In this document: positions 59,801 to 64,000 of the stretch, piece after piece
Layout: every line of letters begins with the position of its first letter
Position numbering within the stretch: position 1 is the first letter of the stretch
NCBI RefSeq assembly: GCF_000003815.2
Contig: NC_049991.1
Span: 15,022,202 to 15,086,201, forward strand
Source of the DNA: Branchiostoma floridae
Taxonomy: Eukaryota; Chordata; Leptocardii; Amphioxiformes; Branchiostomatidae
Direction: 5' to 3'
Length of the DNA: 64,000 bases
Notes under the pieces: model-generated
The model's input: the letters and a program-made list of their open reading frames with translations, nothing else
Databases searched by the model: none
Told to the model about the DNA's origin: nothing
Translations under genes and position numbers: made by a program

Positions 59801-61753
59801 TACTGAGTTTTTAACAAGCATTGAGCAGGGATCTAACCTCTGTTAACATTTTATCAGCTGTATATTTCTGCCACTTTGAAAAACAGTGTGTTTGAGAGAT
59901 CTATAGTGCAGCATTCACTGAATATGCACATTAAGAAGTTAAGATACTAAGTATACAGGAGTGCATCATGCTTGGGAATGTTGCATTGGATATCTCTTTA
60001 GACACATTCCTTGAGGGGATGAGAAATATGTTCTTGCTAGACATTGTTAGTAGATGTTACAGATCGACATGCATTGTTATCTTCCACTCCCTCCCCAGGG
60101 CATGTGTTATGTGTGGACCCTATCAGGAGGAACAGGAGAAGAACACACCCAGCTTCTCCCTAAAACAAAAATCCAGGCGCACAAGAGGTATGCGCTCAAG
60201 TGCAAGTTCAGCCCAGACTCCACGTAAGTACTCTTCTCTGCATCAGTATTTTGCTTTGTCTTTGGCAATTTTTACCAAGAAGCGTGAAAAATTTCATCTG
60301 GTTGGCACAGTGTACATACATGTATACAAATACTTTCCATTTGTGACCACATCTGATCTGTGGAGGCGACACCTGTGCTGCAGTACAATGTGAACCAGTC
60401 AGAATTGCCCTGAAGAAGGTGACAAAACGTTGGTGTGATGATGATGAATAAAGTAATGGTTGTGTAAAAAGAGTCTCTTTATTCAGCTTAACTTGTATGT
60501 TAGACTTCCACTCTCACTAATAAATCATGATTATTCATACCGGTGAAGAAATACTGTAAATGCAGAAACTTTCGCGCTGGTTTAATGTTCGCGGTTTTGC
60601 GGTGGCTTCTTCTCCGCAAACTTGAAACCACCCCAACATTTTTCCATGGCAGTAAGAGACTACAGTTCATGGTGCTACTGCAAACTTAAAACCACCAAGT
60701 CCTTTTTCCCACTACCGTGAACTTAAATGCATTTACAGTAAAAAATGCAGAGGATCTTTCCAATAAATCGTTATCTCTGGTCTTGTTCCCCACAGACTTC
60801 TGGCCACCACCTCAGCTGACCAATCAGTAAACATCTGGCGAACGACGGACTTCTCGCTGAAGTGTAACCTTGCGCTGAAGAACAGCACACTGACGGAGCA
60901 GGTGCAGAAACGCTGGGTGTGGGACTGTGCCTGGTCCAGCGACTCACAGTATCTAGTCACAGGTGCAAAACCATTGTGTTATCTGGATCTTTCAGTGTGT
61001 ATCTATCTATGTACATGTGTATCTGTCTGTGTACATGTGTATCTGTCTGTGTACATGTGTATCTGTCTGTGTGTATCTGTCTGTATCTGTGTGTGTATGT
61101 GTATTATATTGTATGTATTGGTCTGTATCTGTGTATGTGTATCTGTCTGTATCTGTGTGTGTATGTGTATTATATTGTATGTATTGGTCTGTATCTGTGT
61201 ATGTGTACCTGTGCATGTGTATCTGTGTGTCTGTGTTTTTTTTCTGTATATGTCCCATGACAGCTGGCCAAGAAAGGTCTTGAACCTGTCTGTAGTGGGC
61301 CAGAATCCGCGTGGGCGCCCCAAGAGGAGATGGGTAGACAATGTCAAGGAAGATCTTAGGAAACTGCAAAAAGCCAACCCCCTTGACAGAGATGGATGGA
61401 GGGCAGCAATTAGACCAAAACGTCTTAACGACACGTCCAACCTCTGCAAGGCAGGGAAGAACGGACGCTAAACCGGATAGTGAGTGAGTGAGTGTGATAT
61501 GTGTGTGTATCTATGTGTGTGTGTGTGTTTATGTGTGTATTTTGTGTGTGTGTGTGTACATCTACACATCTACACATCATCTACAACACTATTATAACAT
61601 TATTAAAACTAATGTTCTTTCATATGATTGACAGCTTCGTCAGACAACATGGCCCGTCTGTGGGCAGTGGAGCAGGGTGAGGTGAAGCGTGAGTACAGTG
61701 GACATCAGAAGGCTGTTATATGTCTGGCATTCAATGACTGCCCACCAACTTAA
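56893..61753 (+). CDS. MLST8: MLST8 / GbetaL, WD40 subunit of mTOR complexes
   Basis: Nine coding exons: 56893-57018, 57471-57522, 58348-58510, 58860-58935, 59056-59130, 59451-59528, 60099-60223, 60796-60962, 61635-61753. They total 981 nt, 326 residues, equal to the human protein. Segments [94 protein letters not shown] and SSDNMARLW follow human MLST8 closely and make up the seven-blade WD40 propeller. Family knowledge: it binds the mTOR kinase domain in TORC1 and TORC2. The acceptor at 56888 implies at least one 5' UTR exon. The C-terminus (FNDCPPT) is slightly altered from the vertebrate end. Intron 1 has U12-type sites. AATAAA at 62563-62568 is a candidate poly(A) signal. Confidence 0.97.
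57763..57819. mobile_element. half copy of the TAGCCTGAGTACC palindromic element
   Basis: The right arm GATGGTACTCAGGCTA and the centre GCTTGCAAGC are present; the left arm is absent. Lies in MLST8 intron 2. Confidence 0.75.
58122..58293. mobile_element. 172-bp palindromic element with perfect 9-bp target duplication
   Basis: Inverted ends TTATCTCCAAGCAGATCCTG and CAGGATCTGCTTGGAGATTA; the arms extend about 70 bases (CATAAGACAGTAACATAA and its complement). CTAATCACT at 58113-58121 recurs exactly at 58294-58302. Lies in MLST8 intron 2, 54 bases before exon 3. Confidence 0.93.
59885..60035. repeat. dispersed repeat (pairs with 61883-62035)
   Basis: Both copies share GTGTGTTTGAGAGAT, TATGCACA, ATGTTGCATT and ATCTCTTTA in order. 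Both lie in or just after MLST8. Confidence 0.6.
60391..60475 (+). repeat. retroelement-type tail motif
   Basis: CCTGAAGAAGGTGACAAAAC followed by GTTGG and AATAAAG resembles the recurrent tail motif also seen at 13840. Confidence 0.35.
60552..60740. mobile_element. 189-bp MITE, TACTGTAAATGCA...TGCATTTACAGTA
   Basis: Perfect 13-bp terminal inverted repeats. The interior repeats AACTT.AAACCACC. The TA at each end is compatible with a mariner-like TA target. Lies in MLST8 intron 7. Related sequence at 62283-62485. Confidence 0.75.
60995..61250. repeat. TGTGTATCTGTC-type minisatellite
   Basis: Imperfect tandem units of TGTGTATCTGTC and a longer ~60-base repeat containing GTATTATATTGTATGTATTG, present twice. 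Lies in MLST8 intron 8. Confidence 0.85.
61256..61495 (+). mobile_element. 5'-truncated LINE tail
   Basis: The frame encodes [20 protein letters not shown], then [15 protein letters not shown], the typical end of LINE ORF2 proteins. A stop and a (GTGA)n tail near 61480 follow. No upstream reverse-transcriptase domain remains. Inserted in MLST8 intron 8. Confidence 0.8.
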
Positions 61754-61882
61754 GAAACTTCCAACTGCTGATACATATTGTATATTAAGTAACATCTGTA
61801 AAATCTAGTAATAACTGTCCTGTTTTAACCTCCATTGGCATTTATCTGTTGAGTTACATACATCCTTTGCTTTTAAGAAAAG

Positions 61883-62035
61883 TGTGTTTGAGAGATGTTT
61901 GGGGCAGCACCTCCAGGTATGCACAGTTAATAATTATGCAGGAGGATGTTATACAGGGGGATGTTGCATTAGAGATCTCTTTATATGCATTTTTTCAGGG
62001 TGGAAGATACATGTGACCTGTCAGAATTATATATA
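61883..62035. repeat. dispersed repeat (pairs with 59885-60035)
   Basis: Same ordered motifs as the 59885 copy. Lies in the MLST8 3' flank. Confidence 0.6.
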
Positions 62036-62282
62036 GAGAGAGGTAGGAATCAACAGATATATAGTTGTTTTGTTATTTGTCTTTAATTTCAAGTTAAGTC
62101 AGACTAGTTATGTTCTGTTGTTTGGACTTAAGGCCCCCTTGAAAACCAGCTTGGTCAAAACTCAATGCTTCATCAAGGGTCATCCAGTTACGTCTGAAAA
62201 TTCAATTATAGATGAACAGAAGTGAACAAATCAGGATTCACTAAAGCTGACAGTTTGAACTGAATACCTGTGGTGTGTCAGT

Positions 62283-62485
62283 GGTACCGTGAATGCATTT
62301 AAGTCTGCAGGAATTTAATTTCACAGTAGCAGGAAAATAGTGTTCGTTCACAGGAGCGCCATATGCTGTAGTCACATACAGTAATGGAAAAATGTTTCCG
62401 GTGGTTTTGAATTCCCAGCGAAGCGGCCACAAAAATTGCAAACATAAAACCACTCCAAGAGTTTCAGAATCTGCATTTACATAAT
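62283..62485. mobile_element. diverged copy of the TACTGTAAATGCA element
   Basis: Contains ACCGTGAATGCATTTAAGT at one end and AATCTGCATTTACATAA at the other, with AAACCACTCC inside. Lies in the MLST8 3' flank. Confidence 0.5.
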
Positions 62486-63703
62486 CTCTGGATCAATGTG
62501 AACTTCAATGTGTCAGATACTGTGTCATTTTGTAACCAGAATCAATGATGTTGCAAGCATCAAATAAAGCCTCTCAAAGCATTAGGTTAAGTGTGAGAAT
62601 TAGACAATGAATGATCTTATATACCAATTCAAATCGTATTTGTGGTATTTTATCGTATGTTTGGATTTTGTTTTGCTGTAATGAGACTCCACTTAGCAGT
62701 TTATGTGTGTACTGCAGATAAAGCAAACAGGAAGCCTGCATTTTTGCATCAGTACAGTGAACACAACAATTGTGTTGATTGTATGGGATCAGCAAGCTTT
62801 CTCATTTTTCATCTGTGTCATTTTACAATGCATAGTGTGAAGTAGAAATACACACTAAAATGCATATGGATTAGCACCTCTTGGACAATGAAGACAAATG
62901 CAAAATGATGCTCTTTCATGTTTCTCTCTTAAATATATGCAGACAAAAAAAGGCAAAATAGGAATGACTCCTATTTACTTCACCCCTCCCTATGCCCAGC
63001 AGATACAGAGCAATGCTTTTAAACACTTATAGCATGTGTGATTCTGGGAACATACATCATAGTTTCTTAAGGCTAAATGTTTCCACTGTGAGATCCAATG
63101 TAATGAAGTGTATTACAATCTTGATCATAAAAGAAGTTTGTGTGTGTGCGTGTTTGAACATTAAAAACACACACACACGTTTTGCAATGCCTTAGGCAAC
63201 AATTGACAATTGGCAATAGACAACAATTCTTAACACTTCAGTAGCTTAACCTCTCACATTCTTATTTTATCATCTTGTTCCCACAGAACAATTCCTTGAC
63301 CTTCCTGACTTCACCCTGTTTTGGTCTGCAGTAACTGTCTGGTAACCATGTTGTGACCTTTCCCCCACTGCTCAACCCCTCATGACCTTGCAATAATTGA
63401 ATTTTGAGAGATGTTCTCCCTCTAAGGCTCAGCCATTTGTGTCAAATGGAAGATTCCTCAAGATTTCAGCGGGGGCAAGTCTCTCTTGACAGGAGCTATT
63501 CACCGGATTATTGTAGTGCAGTAAAACCTTGGCATTACCACAGGAAACTGATTTGATATCTACGCCTGAACTATGTGCAGTGCCGTGGTAAAGCCCAATG
63601 CCCTACTTGAGCAGAAAATATGATTACGGGTCAATGTTGCTGTAGGCGGCCTTTTCATCATTCATAGAATTTCAACCCAAGTATTTCTGTTGTACACATA
63701 ACC

Positions 63704-63921
63704 TACTCTCCAAGCAGAGGTAGGCTCTGGCTGTTTTTTTAACGTTTTTTTTAGTCGTTTTTATCAAGCTTTCTATTTTTAAAAAAATATTTTATATCTT
63801 GCTGTGTCAAAACCTAACTGGCTGGCGTACTTCAAGAAAAATGCCAAAATAGAAAGCCCGATAAAAACGACTAAAAAAACATTAAAAAAACAGCCGGAGC
63901 CTAACCTCTGCTTGGAGAGTA
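63704..63921. mobile_element. 218-bp palindromic element with perfect 9-bp target duplication
   Basis: Inverted arms begin TACTCTCCAAGCAGAGG and continue through GGCT(C)CGGCTGTTTTTTTAACG for about 70 bases. CACATAACC at 63695-63703 recurs at 63922-63930. Confidence 0.93.
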
Positions 63922-64000
63922 CACATAACCCCCTCTTTGAACCCTTCCATAACAATATTTGATATTTCTACCACTAAGACATTATAACCAAAGGGTTGGA

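Larger units (their letters stand above)
61754..64000. other. intergenic region after MLST8
   Basis: No gene recognised. Contains dispersed repeats at 61883-62035 and 62283-62485, a (TG)n/(AC)n hairpin at about 63140-63178 and a MITE at 63704-63921. Confidence 0.6.

Noticed and set aside
61003-61449. Cys/Val/Tyr-rich and Thr/His-rich frames over the TG minisatellite
   Set aside because: Translation of simple repeats; only the LINE tail after 61256 is meaningful.

Overview
The window is animal nuclear DNA, most likely from a lancelet (Branchiostoma or a close relative). The genes are intron-rich with GT-AG splice sites. One gene encodes a CARD/death-fold NB-ARC protein, a class known to be expanded in amphioxus. 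The spaces between genes are full of short palindromic transposon copies, tRNA-like SINE pieces and microsatellites. A 100-N assembly gap lies at 28318-28417. No prokaryotic features, rRNA genes or CRISPR arrays are present, and I recognised no retrovirus-like or capsid-bearing element.

Layout: (1) 155-2420, minus: an NLR-like gene (death fold, death fold, NB-ARC), complete or continuing past the left edge. (2) 4833-7669, plus: a five-exon, 327-residue protein of unknown role whose C-terminal part resembles a CBM20 starch-binding domain. (3) 9073-20736, minus: a complete U2AF2 gene (U2AF65) in 17 coding exons, with a chain of phase-1 micro-exons in the linker before RRM1; a small disrupted-looking reading frame starts 45 bases away on the other strand. 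(4) 24577-25848, plus: an intronless ankyrin-repeat/SOCS-box (ASB-like) gene. (5) 25849-33087: gene-poor, with palindromic elements and the gap. (6) 33088-38685, plus: a complete SLC34 sodium-phosphate cotransporter. (7) 41505-44548, plus: a small single-C2H2 zinc-finger gene. (8) 48740-55526, minus: hexosaminidase D (HEXD) in 15 coding exons. (9) 56893-61753, plus: MLST8 (GbetaL), 326 residues, with a U12-type first coding intron. (10) 61754-64000: no gene, several repeats.

I assembled exons by hand from splice consensus, reading-frame continuity and family similarity. In the multi-exon models the exon lengths sum to a multiple of three with every intron phase matching, an internal check on the joins. 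The genes do not form one pathway. They are ordinary unlinked functions (innate immunity/apoptosis, splicing, ubiquitin ligase adaptor, phosphate transport, glycan hydrolysis, mTOR signalling), some arranged as divergent or convergent pairs.

The most distinctive material is a set of short elements sharing the terminal sequence TAATCTCCAAGCAGA or TACTCTCCAAGCAGA. Four copies have clean or near-clean 9-bp target-site duplications. Next in interest are the U12-type intron in MLST8, duplicated micro-exons in U2AF2, a tandem array made from a HEXD splice acceptor, and repeated local tandem duplications inside introns.
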